Origin: Symsagittifera roscoffensis
Lineage: Eukaryota; Xenacoelomorpha; Acoela; Convolutidae
Direction: 5' to 3'
Length of the DNA stretch: 64,000 bases
Assembly: GCF_963678635.1 (NCBI RefSeq)
Contig: NC_087070.1
Location: forward strand, 21,869,461-21,933,460
Positions 1 through 11,754 of the stretch are shown one piece after another. Below the pieces are notes generated by a model. The model saw only the letters and a program-made list of their open reading frames with translations, ran no database searches and was not told the DNA's origin. The translations under genes were made by a program, and so were the position numbers. Numbering within the stretch: position 1 is the stretch's first letter; every line of letters begins with the position of its first letter.

Positions 1-1281
1 GGCTTGGATAGTCATAACAATTTTATTGAAAAACCCAAAATAAAATTGTCTGGCTTAAAACAGATCTTTAGCTCAATAAAATTAATGTGTGAATTCGATG
101 TTTTTAGTTTTATCACATATGCAAGCTTCCGCTTTCAAACATTCACGAAAAAAATTCAGGTTATTTTCTGTTTGCGCAGAGGTCAGCAATAGAATTATCA
201 CAGTCAAAACTTTGGTCCGAGTTTTTTATTCAAACTGCAATCCAATTAGAAAACTTATTGTATTCAGTTTTTTACAGTTTTTAAGAGTCTAGAACGTAAT
301 GGGTGCTCATACACAGGTCTTCATGGCTTTTTTGTGTTTTTCTCATCAAAAGTCTTAAAATTTGTTCACGCTCAAATTTGATTCTTTTAACGTTTGAGTA
401 TTTTTAAGATGTTCACAATTTTTTGAAAAGAAGGCAAATTCTACGATTGGAGAGCGAAGTAGGTAGTCATAAGAAAGGTGATTAATTTCTAGTTTCGAAA
501 ATGGAAATTAATTCTCAGATTTCCCAGCGGTTTTACCTATTGATCCTTTTCACCTATCGTTACAAGTGATTCCCTATCGATAGAGTTTTACCTATTGATC
601 CCATTTTTTATAGTTGTGCTAATTTTAACGAAAAAAGTACATCCTAAACCTCAGAGTGCCTAAAAACTATTATAATTTGATTCTTTGAAATGGGACAGTT
701 GAAACTTTTTCCAAAAGACAAGTCAGTTTTTTTTCTGTTTTCTTGAGTTGATGACACTTTTTTGACTATCTGTTGGCTATGTTGCAATGGTCATGAAAAC
801 GTAAATTATTTGATGATTACTTAACATGAACCATAAAGAAACCCCTGATTATTGTGTCGTATCAGACCGCTTCATAAGCTAGATGGAGATTTCATCTCCA
901 CCTATTTTTTTTACCAGCTTTTCTAATAGTTATCAAACTTGTTATTGGACAACGTAGCGCACAAACCGATTTCAAACCTCCTTAATTTGATTTCAACAAT
1001 CTTTTAAATGATGGCTAATGGCATATCAGTTTCGAAAACCCTCAAAAACAAACAAATCAAGGCTAACCAATTCAAATCACTGGCCATTCTTAATTAGGAC
1101 AAACAAATTCTGCTGACTGCATTGAAACAATTCACTTGATACACACCGCCTACTTTACCCAGGTTCAAAACCAAATTAAAAATAGCATTTCATAAATTTG
1201 ATCTCCTAATATAACTGATTTTGTAAAAGAATTCTCTGCAATGAGGTTTCATGAGTAGTTTTTGATAAAGAGATGTTCATC
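1..1281. other. Host flank left of element A; no gene recognised
   Basis: AT-rich sequence with only short chance ORFs (62-67 codons near the left edge) that look like no known protein. A phrase built around CCTATTGATCC occurs twice near 536-600, close to related CCTATCG words, which suggests a small degenerate repeat. No tRNA, promoter or splice signal that I can defend. Confidence 0.5.
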
Positions 1282-1285
1282 GTAT

Positions 1286-1663
1286 TGGAACCAGATCTAA
1301 ACTAATATTTATCACTGGTTATTTTAATGATATTTTATCTCTATAAAATATTGAATACTAACCAATCATATTCCATCAAACTAACAACCCACTTATTTGT
1401 AAGTGTTGAGACTACTTGTAGTTTCAACACCATAACAATTTGAATTAAACTTAGAAAACAGTTGTTCTCATTCTGGAACTAACTCGCGCAAACCGGTGTA
1501 CACTAGATCTATTGAGACCAGGAGATATAAGAGTAAGATTAAGATTGGTATTAGACTAAGAAGTTGCTCGAATCTATCCGGCCGAAAATGAGATAGCGTG
1601 ACGAGCAGACGGTGTGCCTTATCTGAAATTACTCTATGAGTATAACCAAAAGGTCATAACTCA
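1286..1663 (+). repeat. 5' LTR of element A
   Basis: 378 bp, TG...CA ends, matching 26650-27026 along its whole length. By eye there are about 25 substitutions plus small indels (~6-7%), concentrated in the first 60 bases and near 1400. The part around 1480-1600 is nearly identical in both copies and is also shared with the 5' LTR of element C. Preceded by GTAT, the left half of the target duplication. Confidence 0.93.
1341..1350 (+). promoter_or_regulatory. TATA-like box in the 5' LTR
   Basis: CTATAAAATA lies 55 bases into the LTR. The other LTR has CTATAAAGTA at the same place (about 26705). Position and sequence fit the TATA box of a retroelement promoter. No transcription start can be read from the sequence. 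Confidence 0.45.
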
Positions 1664-1665
1664 TC

Positions 1666-1680
1666 TGGTGCGACCAAGAG
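1666..1680 (+). other. Primer-binding site of element A
   Basis: Two bases after the LTR end the sequence reads TGGTGCGACCAAGAG. The same 14 bases occur two bases after the 5' LTR of element C (40746). TGG complements the CCA end of a tRNA, and the place is right for the primer-binding site. I could not match the acceptor stem to a specific tRNA. Confidence 0.7.
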
Positions 1681-1683
1681 TCT

Positions 1684-2927
1684 CAAACAGACCTTAACTA
1701 ACCTAGAATTAGACAAAAATTAGATTAGAATTAGACAAATACAACATTTCAAAAATGTTATATGATAAGAACTCAGTAGATATGTCTCTACGACTCAATA
1801 GATCAGATCCAATATTCAGAACAATACGAGAACTACCCGGTATTGGAAGAAGACGTCGAACAAGAAACGACATACGACTAGAAATAAACCTACCAATCGA
1901 TTTCATGATTGTACGACAAAAACAAGATCAAACTGTAGTATTTAGAATACTACCAGCAGTGAATTTAAATTTTCATTTACTGACATAAAATTTTGAGAAT
2001 CATCTTCAATAACCTTTCATGGCGCTAAACCTAATAATTATACAATAACGACTGATAAAAAACAACACTTGTCGTTTTCCTTAAATCAGCTAAAAAAATA
2101 AAATCTTGAAAAAACATTTTTTGAATATAAAAGTACAAATATTAGTTAGTATAAATTATACATCGTTAGTATATATATAAATCATCTCCTTATCCCACCT
2201 TCATCACCTAAAACATAGCAGCAAATCTCCAAACTAAAACTTAACCTTTTTAACAAAACCCTCTATTGATAAACTATCAAGGATTATCCTTGTTTTCATT
2301 TAATTAATTTCATTTTAAATAACAGATCATCAAGGCTTCCCTTGGATCTTTAAGTTAAATCAAATTATATCTAAAATTTTGATCATCAAGGCTTATCCTT
2401 GGATCAAACAAAACTTTTTTGTTCTCCCCCTCCCAATTTGTTTTGTTTCTAACGACCTCAAACGTCGATTCACTACCCAACTTTTATCAAAGACCCAAAA
2501 TAACCGAAATTTTTCAAAAAACTAACCATTTTAATTAGGATAAACAGTGAAGAACTTTTGTTACTCATCCCACAATTGATCCCCCTCCTCTTAGATGACC
2601 CAAGCTAAAAGACTTAAACTTAGAAAATCATAAAAAAGTATCTAACGAACTACTTGCGTTCTAATTATACCTGAACCTCCTGGATCGATTTACTATTCCT
2701 CAACCCTTGGTCACAAATCACAACCCCTAAGTGAGATTAGATAAGTCTATCTTAACTTAGAATTATTCACGAGAAAGTAAAAATCATTCTCACAAGATGA
2801 TATGCGCTTTTCTCTCCAACCCAATAAATACGACCCAAGTTAAGCTAACCACAAAAAATCGTAAGAACTAACAGATTAAGTCATTAGAATCACTAATCCA
2901 AACTTTGCATCCCTCATCCTAAACCTT
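1684..2927 (+). other. Long untranslated leader of element A
   Basis: About 1.24 kb between primer-binding site and gag start. It contains a 77-codon ORF (1755-1988, Arg-rich, unlike known proteins) with no counterpart I could find in element C, so probably chance. The stem-loop cluster (2278-2405) and the stretch around 2530-2570 (AAACAGTGAAGAACTT) are conserved in element C near 41487-41581 and 41715-41745, which argues for a function in the RNA such as packaging, dimerisation or translation. Confidence 0.55.
2278..2405 (+). promoter_or_regulatory. Three-stem-loop array in the leader RNA
   Basis: Three similar hairpins lie in a row. 2278-2292 has stem CAAGG/CCTTG. 2325-2348 and 2381-2405 have stem GATC-(AT bulge)-CAAGG paired with CCTTGGATC. 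Element C keeps two of them at 41487-41510 and 41558-41581. In its first copy the pair C2331-G2344 has become T-A (41493 with 41506), so pairing is kept while sequence changed. That covariation supports a real RNA structure; its job is not known. Confidence 0.6.
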
Positions 2928-4050
2928 ATGTCAAGAGACATTTTAAGAAACAAACAAACAATTATAATACACTACTGTTTAATTAACGACGAAAGATACG
3001 ACCTCGTAATTACACCACCCAGACAATCAATAGGAACAAAAAGAAAAACACCAAGAAAGAAAATTTTTAACAAACAAAAACAAATTATAAGGAAAAGATT
3101 TTCAAAACGAAGAAACGCAGTCTCAGAATCAGAAACAACCGCAGTGCAAGAACTTCACAAATTAACAGATTCAATAAACAAAAACCATCAAATTGACGAT
3201 CAAATATATTTCACTGACTCAGAAACCACGTCACCAGCATCAATAAAAAGGATACGAAGAATAAAAAAAAATTACACAAACAAACCAATACGTTTGTACA
3301 ATTGGAATCCACCAATAATACACATTGAAAACTACACGCTAACAGCCATACAGCACACAAAAGATTCGAAATGAAGATAACCTAGAAGATTCAGTACTCC
3401 CACTTTTAATACATCTATTAACTGATGCTCGAGGTCCGGTACAATTTTGCAAAAACTTATTCGCAAATTTATTCGAAAAAGGAGGAAATCCGTGCACAAG
3501 AGAATTTCCTGATGTGAAAATCAAAAGACAACTTCCTGACCACTATCTCAAAGGTATATGTAGTCTCACATCACAATATGGAATCTACACAATAGAAATC
3601 AAATCCCCAAACGCATTTCATGACAAATATCTCCTTCAAACTGATGACGTAGATATTGAATTTTCAAAAGTTTTTACACAATGCATCAAAAGCATACAAC
3701 ATCAAAACTCACAAACAGCAAACTCAATAATCACAAACAATGTATTCTCACTTATCTATAGCTATGTATCTTTCTAGAATTAAAAGAACCTCAAGGCGAT
3801 TCACCAACTTAAACATCTCGACATACAACTGTACGACAAGAAATACACATATTTTTATTTTTAAAATTTTTAAATGCAATCCGAGAACATCTAACAGGTA
3901 ATGAAATAACACACAAGGTTAAACAAGATTTTCAAAAAATCTTAGCCTGGTTTATAATCGATTATTTAAGACACAGTCTCGATCTTACCGATCAAGCAAA
4001 AAAATCGACCACAAAACACAGATGACGAAACTGTACTAGCAGAACAATCA
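2928..4050 (+). pseudogene. gag: Element A gag, N-terminal part
   Basis: Starts at the ATG in CTTATGTCAA, a start context also present in element C (42109). The first 148 codons (2928-3374) are Lys/Arg-rich. A frame change near 3370 leads into a second segment (3367-3777), with motif DARGPVQFC answered in element C by PARGQVQLC, and a third around 3860-4010 with a hydrophobic run ending YLRHSLDL (element C: FQHSLDL). No known domain is recognised here. Assignment to gag rests on position and on conservation between A and C. At least two frameshifts and several stops make it non-functional. Confidence 0.65.
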
Positions 4051-4709
4051 GATTATGTTTGGAACCCTGAATAGACTCATGAATCATTTATTATTATACC
4101 AACAAATATATCAAGTCAAGCAATTAGCGCAAACTCTATTCTGCTACACCTTTGAACTATAATTCATTCTTCCCTGAAAGAACAGGGAATAATAGTTTAA
4201 ACTCTACTTTTATAAATCAAAACAATTTAAATGGAACAAGATATCTTACACAACAAGATATACAAACTCCATCACATTTCGTAAAGGAAGAAATAGTCGA
4301 AACAATAACAACAACAGAAGCACAACGAAGCATTTCACCTATTCAACCCAATTTTACAACTCCAAAACTAAAAAAACCCAACACTACAGCAAACAATCAT
4401 ACAATCCACAGTAAACCCTCTGTTGCACAAAAATTTTCACAAATGGATTACCAAACTTCTCGACCTGTAACAAAACCATCATATAACCAAAAAACATCAC
4501 ATAGAAATAATTTCGCAGAACATAATCATAACTATGTAAACAGACCAAAAACAAGAAAACCTTCTAATATGAATACTCAGAACTACCCATACTCACGAAG
4601 ACATAATAAACTACAACCAACTTCACATTCAGTAAACTTTAATGATCAACCACGATCCTCACAAGAACCAACTGAAAATTACCCATTTTCTCAACAAAAT
4701 AAAAAATAA
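4051..4709 (+). pseudogene. gag: Element A gag, Ser/Thr/Gln-rich middle part
   Basis: Contains the motif DYVWNP near 4050 and a 185-codon open stretch (4152-4709) rich in Asn, Ser, Thr, Gln and Pro, with landmark RTGNNSLNSTFIN. The same landmark occurs in the - strand fragment at 35650-35901, and a weakened version in element C (about 43400-43440). Low complexity suggests a flexible linker before the capsid. A stop (TAG) after DYVWNPE falls where the fragment at 35.9 kb and element C have TGG (Trp). Confidence 0.65.
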
Positions 4710-4965
4710 TACAAATTGATATCATACTAAAAATTAAACTCATTATTATAAAACTAATTATTATCCATCAGTTGATGAAGAATACTATAATCAAAGTCAT
4801 CAACGATTTCATTCAAGCCAAAGACCTCGTTCTTACAATATTGACCAACCAGATTTTTTCGAACCATACACACGTGATGAGCAAATACGACAACCTAGAA
4901 ATAACCAACAACTTACAACAATAATTTTCAACAAATAAAACCCAGCGAATGCACAATCATACCAA

Positions 4966-5760
4966 CCAAACCAAATGCATAACGAAAGTCCACTGCCATT
5001 TTATGTACAACAACATGAAATAACAAAAAGTCAACTTACAAACTTTTCTCAAATGCCAAAAGCCGCAGAATCACTACAAATGACTATGAAACCATACCTA
5101 ATGGGTGGATCATCAATATCATCGAATAAACCACTAATGGTGTTTACAGGCACAGACCCTAAAAATTCTGTAGAAGGTTACCTAAATGCAGTCACAGCAA
5201 TTTTAATTTTAAATATAGGACCTGAACCAGTAAACACGCCACTTCATCAAAATTGGATACATAGACGCACAGCCTGAATCCAAACCACACTTGACGGCGC
5301 AGCCAAAAAATATTTTCAATTTTAGCTATAGAAATAAAATCAGATTCGAAAAGATTCACACAAGAATTCTCAAAAATGTTTGATGCCGAACAAAACAAAC
5401 AACATCAAAGAGTTTTATGCAATGAGATTCGTAGACTACCAAAAGAAACAATTAAACAACTTGCAGTAAGAATTGAAACACTAGTCCGAAAAGCATACTC
5501 ACTCAATACCCAAGATTATAAAAATACACTAACGACAGAAATCTTAATGATGAGTCTAACACCTCAATTGCGGAAAATAGCACAAAAAAAAGAGATCATC
5601 ACATCCTTCCTGAACCCGAGAACGAGGTTTAGACTTTAGAAAACTAGTAGATAAACTAGAACAAGCAGAGATCACTATGAAAATAGAAGAAACGGAAAAC
5701 TTAAAGTTACAATATGACAACAACATCCAAACCATTACTTCATAAATAAACAATATTAAC
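4966..5760 (+). pseudogene. gag: Element A gag capsid-like domain
   Basis: Two open segments (4975-5277 and 5376-5639) with the features of a retrotransposon capsid: a start with FTGTDPKNSVEGYL, a helix-rich middle with LDGAAKKYF, and a C-terminal half with LPKETIKQLAVRIETL. A stop at 5275-5277 and a frameshift between the segments break it. Element C has the same domain at 44141-45090, also with stops. Capsid assembly around the RNA is the family role. The similarity to Ty3/gypsy gag is judged from memory of the pattern, not from a search. Confidence 0.75.
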
Positions 5761-5858
5761 GACTCTTATACAGAATTATCTAAAAAAAAACCACAAACAT
5801 ATTGAACATCTACGAGAAAAACCCAAATTTTAAAGCCAAACACTCATTCAAAAAGTGG

Positions 5859-5900
5859 TGTAATTTTTGCCGACGATACGTACACAGCATTGCCGAATGC
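5859..5900 (+). other. CCHC zinc knuckle of element A gag
   Basis: Reads C-x2-C-x4-H-x4-C exactly (CNFC, then H, then C at 5898-5900), the nucleocapsid zinc knuckle that binds genomic RNA. In element C the same place (45134-45175) has the second Cys changed to Trp (TGC to TGG). Confidence 0.85.
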
Positions 5901-5959
5901 AAGCAAAACAACACGATAACAGAAATAAATCACAAAAAATTAGAGAACCAAATTAATCA

Positions 5960-6970
5960 TTTCATCAATACATGAAAAAAGATCAAAATTTACCCAACAG
6001 AAACATTCATAGTACTAATAGTTCAGGAAAACTACTTCCAAATAACTCAAATTACTCTAGACAACAATCACTTAAAACAACCACCCGACATAATACAACA
6101 ATCTAGACAACAAATACCCGACATAGTACGAATTATCGAGGAAGATCACCAAATCAATGAAATTCACGAAATTTCTCACAAATCAGATATAGTCGATCAA
6201 ATAGTCGAAATAGTCAATATCGAAATAACTACTCAAGATCAAATTCAAACCAACCTGAATTTTCGTTTGATGCCAGTTCCCATTCAAATTCTAGAAATGG
6301 AAATTATTCAGATAATCGATCTAGAAAATCTTCATAGAATAGATATAGAAAGTATTCCAACGAGAGGAATAGAAACTCTTCAAATGATCAAAACCCTAAA
6401 TATCAAAATAATAGATCACGAGATTATTCTAACAACAGATCAAACTATCACAGATCAAAACATAACAATTATCAAAATAGATCACGCGATAATTCACAGA
6501 AGAGAAATTCGAGTTAAAACAATAGACAAAGAAACTACTCACGTCACCACATAGGAATAACATACGTTATCAAAATTCACAACAAAATTATAGGAGTAGT
6601 ACATCTAAACATCAGAGACAAGTAAATCAGGTTCAAGCAAATGGAGAAACTCAACCAGACCCGCCTGTTATTGATAATAACGAAAGCACAGAATTGCAAT
6701 TAAATCACATCAATTGCGAATCCACAGACAGACAGTGAAAGTTACACAGAAAACACAGTTTCAATTAACATGATACATGTTGAAAACGACTACGAACCTT
6801 TTATATACGAACCACCAATATCTATATTCCCATATCTATCAAAACCATGATCAATTTCTTCCTAACTACTATACAAGACATATAAACAGTAACAAAACAG
6901 TAGAAAAAATTCTAGAAAAAATAACAGAAGAAAAAACCACAGAATGCTCATGCAAAAATAACATTTATTG
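5960..6970 (+). pseudogene. gag: Element A gag-pol linker, Asn/Arg/Ser-rich
   Basis: Downstream of the zinc knuckle the coding frame is rich in Asn, Arg, Ser and Tyr in short repeats built on the DNA words AGATCA and AATAGATCACG. It then passes into an acidic segment (about 6660-6740) and one with several Tyr residues (6777-6971). The open Ile/Thr-rich frame at 6267-6554 is a shifted shadow of this tract. Element C keeps the region (45230-46041). Basic tails of this sort commonly help RNA binding; here that is inference. Confidence 0.5.
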
Positions 6971-6973
6971 AAA

Positions 6974-7525
6974 TATACCTAAAGAACCGCAGTTACCAAA
7001 AGAAAAAATCTGGACAATCCCAATTCTTTCAGAAAGTCCAAAATGCAAACCATTTCAATTACCAGACTTTAAAATACATTTTTCAATAGATTCCGGGGCG
7101 GAATCAAATATCATCAACATTCCCACTTGGAATGAAATAAAAACTCTACATCCAAGGTTAATTTCCTTCAAATCAAAAAGCAGACTAACAACCGCACAAG
7201 GATCAACCTTAACGAATTATGGAAAATCTAACTTTTCCTTGTTCCCACTCAAACAATGGAACATAACAAACTCATGAGCAAACCATTTAAACAAACCTTC
7301 TACATAACAGATACAAAACATAATATCATTGGAATACCATTTATTACCAAATATATACCAACTATAAATATCTTAAATAGTAGAATTCATGAAAAAGACA
7401 AATACACAAGAATGAAAAACACAGTTTTATCATTTTTTCAAAGATTATACAAACAACCACCCTTTTTCTCTAAATTTTACCCTATATACAATCAGGAACG
7501 GAAACACCTGAAACCACTATCATGA
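6974..7525 (+). pseudogene. pol: Element A aspartic protease
   Basis: The catalytic motif DSGAESN is at 7089-7109, preceded by hydrophobic residues. The second hallmark IIGIPF is in the next open frame (about 7325-7342). A frameshift near 7250 separates them. Retroelement proteases act as dimers and cut the Gag-Pol polyprotein. In element C the DSGA motif is no longer readable (around 46185). Confidence 0.8.
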
Positions 7526-8026
7526 TTTTTTAATTTTTTCTCAACCAAACAAGTTCACCAAAATGATAAAGAACAAAATCAACAACATCTTTTTATGTCT
7601 GACTTTGAATTCAGGCCAATTCATAAGTTTTTTCGAGTAACAATTTCATCTATCAAATACATGAAAGACTCAAACTCAGATATGATTTCTTCACATTTAT
7701 ATAACCTTTCTCCAGATAAAAAACCCAACCTCTAGGATTATTAGGTTATTGTGAAACTAACGCAACAATTTCTCCCATGAAAGAAATAGCGTATAGAGTA
7801 AATATTATTCTACAACTATTAGATTTATGTCAATCAACAGTTCTTAACAAATAATTATCAATTAATAACATATTAAGTACTGAAAAACAAAATGCAGAAT
7901 TTTTCACAAAAACACCCTACTTTAAATCAACATTTCAAATATAAAAATACACGGAAGAACAACAAAAATTCTTAACAATGTTCATTTTTCAACACTAAAG
8001 AAGTTGATTAATTAGCTGATTTACTA
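7526..8026 (+). pseudogene. pol: Element A pol, spacer between protease and reverse transcriptase
   Basis: Broken coding sequence with short open pieces (for example around 7590-7730 and 7740-7850). The same order and similar text occur in element C (46620-47110). No catalytic motif is visible. It is taken as the polyprotein linker leading into the RT fingers. Confidence 0.5.
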
Positions 8027-8930
8027 TTGAAATACCCAAAAGTTTACGCAACATCTAAATTTGATGTTGGAAAAGTAAATTCACAACTACATTTACCTCT
8101 AAAACTTGATGCAGTTTTCAAAAAACAACAGGCAAGTAAAGTCCCAATTCACTTGCAAGACAAAGTTAACCGATTACTCGAAATACTAGAACAATATGAA
8201 ATCATTTTTCCAGGAAATAAAGAAGAACAGCCAAAAGGTAACACTTTCATAAACCCCGTTATCTTTTTAGCAAATTGAGAATTATTAAAAACAGTTCTAG
8301 ATGCGAGATACCTCAATTCACTCATTGATGAATCTAAATGTGACTGGCCTATTGAACAAGGTCAAGTAATTCTCACAAAAATAAACGGTAATTTTTTCAC
8401 AATAGCAGACATGAATAGCTGTTAGACGAACAATCCAGACGATTAACACGATTCGTTATTGGAAATCAATACGAATTCAACAGATTATTCTATGGAATTT
8501 TCATAGGACCAGCAGCTTTTTCAGCATTCATGAGTAAAATTTTCAGACCACTAATACTCAAAAAAATGCAATCACATATTTAGACGATGTTTTTACGCAA
8601 TCACGAACAAAAGACAAAATGTTCATTGTTTCAGAAAAATATCATCATAAATTTTTACACGAAAACATGAAAACAACCCCGGATAAATCACAATTTTTTC
8701 TAACACTAGTAAAATTCTTTGGACATATTATGAAAAAGAAACACTATAACTCCATTAAAATCTCGCATAGATGCAATCCAAAAACTCCAACTACCTTCAA
8801 ATAAAACGAAAATACAAGAATTTTTTTGGAATGTTAAACTTCTTAAGTACATACGTATATAAAATGCAGTTACACTTAAGGCCATTCTAGAACAACCTTA
8901 GACAACAGAGTAATTTTGAATGGACAACAG
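8027..8930 (+). pseudogene. pol: Element A reverse transcriptase
   Basis: The N-terminal part is open at 8027-8278 (LHLPLKLDAVF, then IHLQDKVNRLLE), typical of Ty3/gypsy RT. A TGA at 8276-8278 interrupts the frame, which then continues with VLDARYLN and FTIADMNS. After a frameshift comes FNRLFYG, then the active-site YLDD at 8577-8588, then DKSQFFLT and the thumb. Catalytic Asp residues are present, but at least one stop and two frameshifts prevent a product. Function in the family: copying the element RNA into DNA. Confidence 0.88.
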
Positions 8931-9806
8931 AACATCAGAAACGATTTAAAGAAATAAAAACTCTTCTCACTGAACAAATCTCAAACAATATTCCAAATCC
9001 CAACTAACCATTTTATGCCATGTGCGACGCCTCTAACTTTGGCATCGGCGTAGGATTTTTACAATCTCAGAATGGAACAAATAATATGAACCTCGTTTCA
9101 ATAAACTCTAGACTATTCACACCAGCTGAAATTAGACTCTCTACACTTATGAGAGAATGCACAGCCATAATATATACACTTACAGAAAATGAATTTTTAA
9201 TACTTGAATCTAAACATCCAACAGTTTTATTTACAGATCATAAACCAATAATCTTTCTTTTCACACAAAAATCAAACCGAAACCATAGAGTTTACAGATT
9301 TCAACTAATTATAATGAAATTCCTAAAATTACATATAGTTTGGACAGCAGAAAAAAATCTCTCACTACCCGATACTCTCAGTATAAATACACCACCTGAA
9401 TTGTTAACAAGAAAAACAACAGTTGAAATACCACAAAATATTAAATTTTTCCTTGCACAAGATGAAACCTCACCAAGATTAAAATGCAAATATGCAGTAA
9501 AACTGACTCAGACCAATAAGAAAATAATAATCTACAACATTTTCCACTATACTTAGATTGTCGAAACAATCACTACGAAATAGACCTTCTGGGAAAATCT
9601 ACATTCAAACCGATACAATTTTCTTCATGGATGAAAAACAACACACGGCAAAGACCAATCAAACAAAAATTATATAAAAAAAATCTATTCCTTTTAATAG
9701 AAAAAGAAAACCTAACTGATAAAATTAATTTAACAGGCCCACTAAATAACGACTCAAAATATACAATAAATTTTGCTTTTAACCTTCATGATCCACTAGA
9801 TACAAT
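8931..9806 (+). pseudogene. pol: Element A RNase H and start of the connection to integrase
   Basis: The open frame 9020-9556 has the RNase H residues in order: DASNFGIG (first Asp), LMRECTA (Glu) and LFTDHKP (Asp). It is followed by the tether-like ALPDTLS equivalent (LSLPDTLS). Further coding pieces run to the insertion point of element B at 9807-9811. RNase H removes the RNA strand during reverse transcription. The protein is cut here by element B and resumes at 16847. Confidence 0.88.
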
Positions 9807-9811
9807 ACCTC

Positions 9812-10096
9812 TGTGATAACAAATAGAACCTCTGGTGTTTTATATTGAAAAGAGTAGTGGTTTCTAGGAGCTAATTTAATGTTGAAACCGTATTGTTTGA
9901 TCAGCCTAAGATCTGTGGCTAACTGTACGCCGAGCTACACTTAAGCGAATGAATCTCTTCAATAACAATAAAGGTCACGCATTTTTGACCTTGATGTATA
10001 AATAATAACATAATATAATTTATAGATAACAATATGAGCAATTAGGCAAGGCCATAAAACGGTTACTGCAAATGCAGGAGCAGTTGCGGTACCACA
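9812..10096 (-). repeat. 3' LTR of element B
   Basis: 285 bp, matching 16567-16841. Compared with that copy it has small extra segments, among them about 8 bases near 9953. It carries about 11 substitutions by eye. On the - strand it starts TGTGGTACC and ends TATCACA. Confidence 0.95.
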
Positions 10097-10109
10097 TACC
10101 CCGCTCAAC
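10097..10109 (-). other. Possible polypurine tract of element B
   Basis: On the - strand the bases just before the 3' LTR read GAGCGGGGTA, a short purine-rich run in the position of the plus-strand primer. It is short and interrupted, so weakly supported. Confidence 0.35.
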
Positions 10110-10450
10110 CAAGAAAATTTTATAATACATTATCAAATTTCAATAATAATGCATAGGATTTTTAATACTCAGTTTAAGAAGTTTTTTTTTGGCTTTGTTT
10201 CTTAATTTTGTCTCTTGTGCATTCGCGACTTGGTTTCATCACTTTCCTTCTTTCTCCTCGTGCTCTTCCTCAACTTGTAGTGGAACCCGCGACTCAGCAT
10301 TCCAAGACCGGTTAATATCAAGCGCCTCGCTGCCAAATTTTCTTCTAAAGAGATGTTTCTCCAGTAGAACAAATTTCGTTTCCAACAAATTCGTCTAATC
10401 GGGTTTAAAAGTTGCTGGTTTAATTCTGTATGCCTCTAATGCGGCCTGAT

Positions 10451-11754
10451 TCAAATCCAATAGATCATTACAGAGTGTTTGATTGGATCACCGTATCTAC
10501 TCGGTCCTTTTTTCGACCTCCCGCTTTTGCGTACAGACGTTTCTTCCTCTTCTGATTCGTCTGAAAACCCTGGAGGGTTATTAGATTCTTCATCATCTCC
10601 CGTCTTTTCTTCAAAATGTAATATATCTGCCGCCGTAAGCTGTACTCCTCTCTCAAGCACCTGGTCAGCCAATTGATTCCAATCTGCTGCCGTTAAATCT
10701 TTACTGTTTAAAGTGTCCAGAATGGTTTCTGGAGATGTATTACGTGATATTTCTTTCGTTTTACCGGTTGTACTGCTGTGAGGTGTAGAAGTCGATTTTG
10801 GGACCACCGCTGAGTTTGACGAACACGCTTGAGGTTGTTGTCCTTCGTCTGCCGCGTCAGCGCACTTATTCTTAAGATTGACTTGTTTCGAATCTTCTGT
10901 GCCTCCGCCCCCTTTTATCTTAGACGGTTTGGTGATGTTAGGTTATGTTAGGTTTAGCCCTTTTCACCGCTAGATTTAGACCACCACCTTGCAAGATATC
11001 TTTTGATGTGACCACTGTCGGACTGTCCTGGAATTTTCTCTGTGCCTCTACTGGATCCAAAGCTCGCTGCTCTAGCAGTAAATCCTCGTCAGACCCACTA
11101 TCCTCAGCTTCTTCTTGTTCCTCGGATTGCCGTTGTGATTGCTTTTGCTGTTTCTTCTTAGGTTCTTCTCCTGTTGGGGAACGATGATGGTTCACTTTAT
11201 CCTGCACGACGACCTTAGCTTTGGCAATGTCACTCTTTCGATATATGGCCCCCGCTGCTGTCTTGACAGTAGAGGGCATTTCTGAAACGACTTTTCCTTT
11301 CAACGGCTTTGTGAGTGCCTTTCCAGTTCTCCTCCCCTCATCTTTCCTGATCAGTATGGGTGACCATTGACGCTGACTGACGATATCTTCTGGTTTATCC
11401 TCGATAAAGCCAAGCTCCCACGAATACAACATTTTTTACGTAATTCGGGGTTAATCGTACTCGTCTCCTCCACAGTACGCCTTAGGTCATTTGCAGATGT
11501 ATCACGTCTGGTTTGGTTCCACCTGGCATTAGCTTCCAAGAATTCCTTCAATAACCGCGCTCTCGCCCGATCCTGTGCCGAGTCAACTTGCTGTTTAAAT
11601 AATAGGCTCACATCTCGGCTGTTTTGTCCTTTTCTGACAATTTTCAGGCCATCGCGAGACTGGTCAATGCGTCTTTTGAGTTGTGAGGCAGTGAGCGCAG
11701 AACGTTCCAGGTGTTCTTTATCTAAACGATCAGAATTTTGTAAAAATTTGTCAC
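10451..11754 (-). pseudogene. pol: Element B integrase C-terminal tail
   Basis: Three open - strand segments (11351-11611, 10938-11432, 10451-10807) follow the integrase core. They are very rich in Lys, Arg, Glu and Ser, with an acidic patch EEQEEAEDSGSDED and the ending SGRSKKGPSRYGDPI. A basic SGR..K.PSRYGDP ending is a familiar finish of invertebrate gypsy Pol proteins, so I treat this as the end of pol rather than a separate gene. The frames overlap and shift, so it is broken. 10110-10450 beyond it is 3' untranslated. Confidence 0.65.

Noticed and set aside
1755-1988. 77-codon ORF at the start of the element A leader
   Set aside because: No counterpart seen in element C and no known similarity; treated as chance although an upstream ORF cannot be excluded.
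6267-6554. Ile/Thr-rich 95-codon ORF in element A
   Set aside because: A shifted frame of the Asn/Arg/Ser-rich gag tail; the repetitive DNA keeps several frames open.
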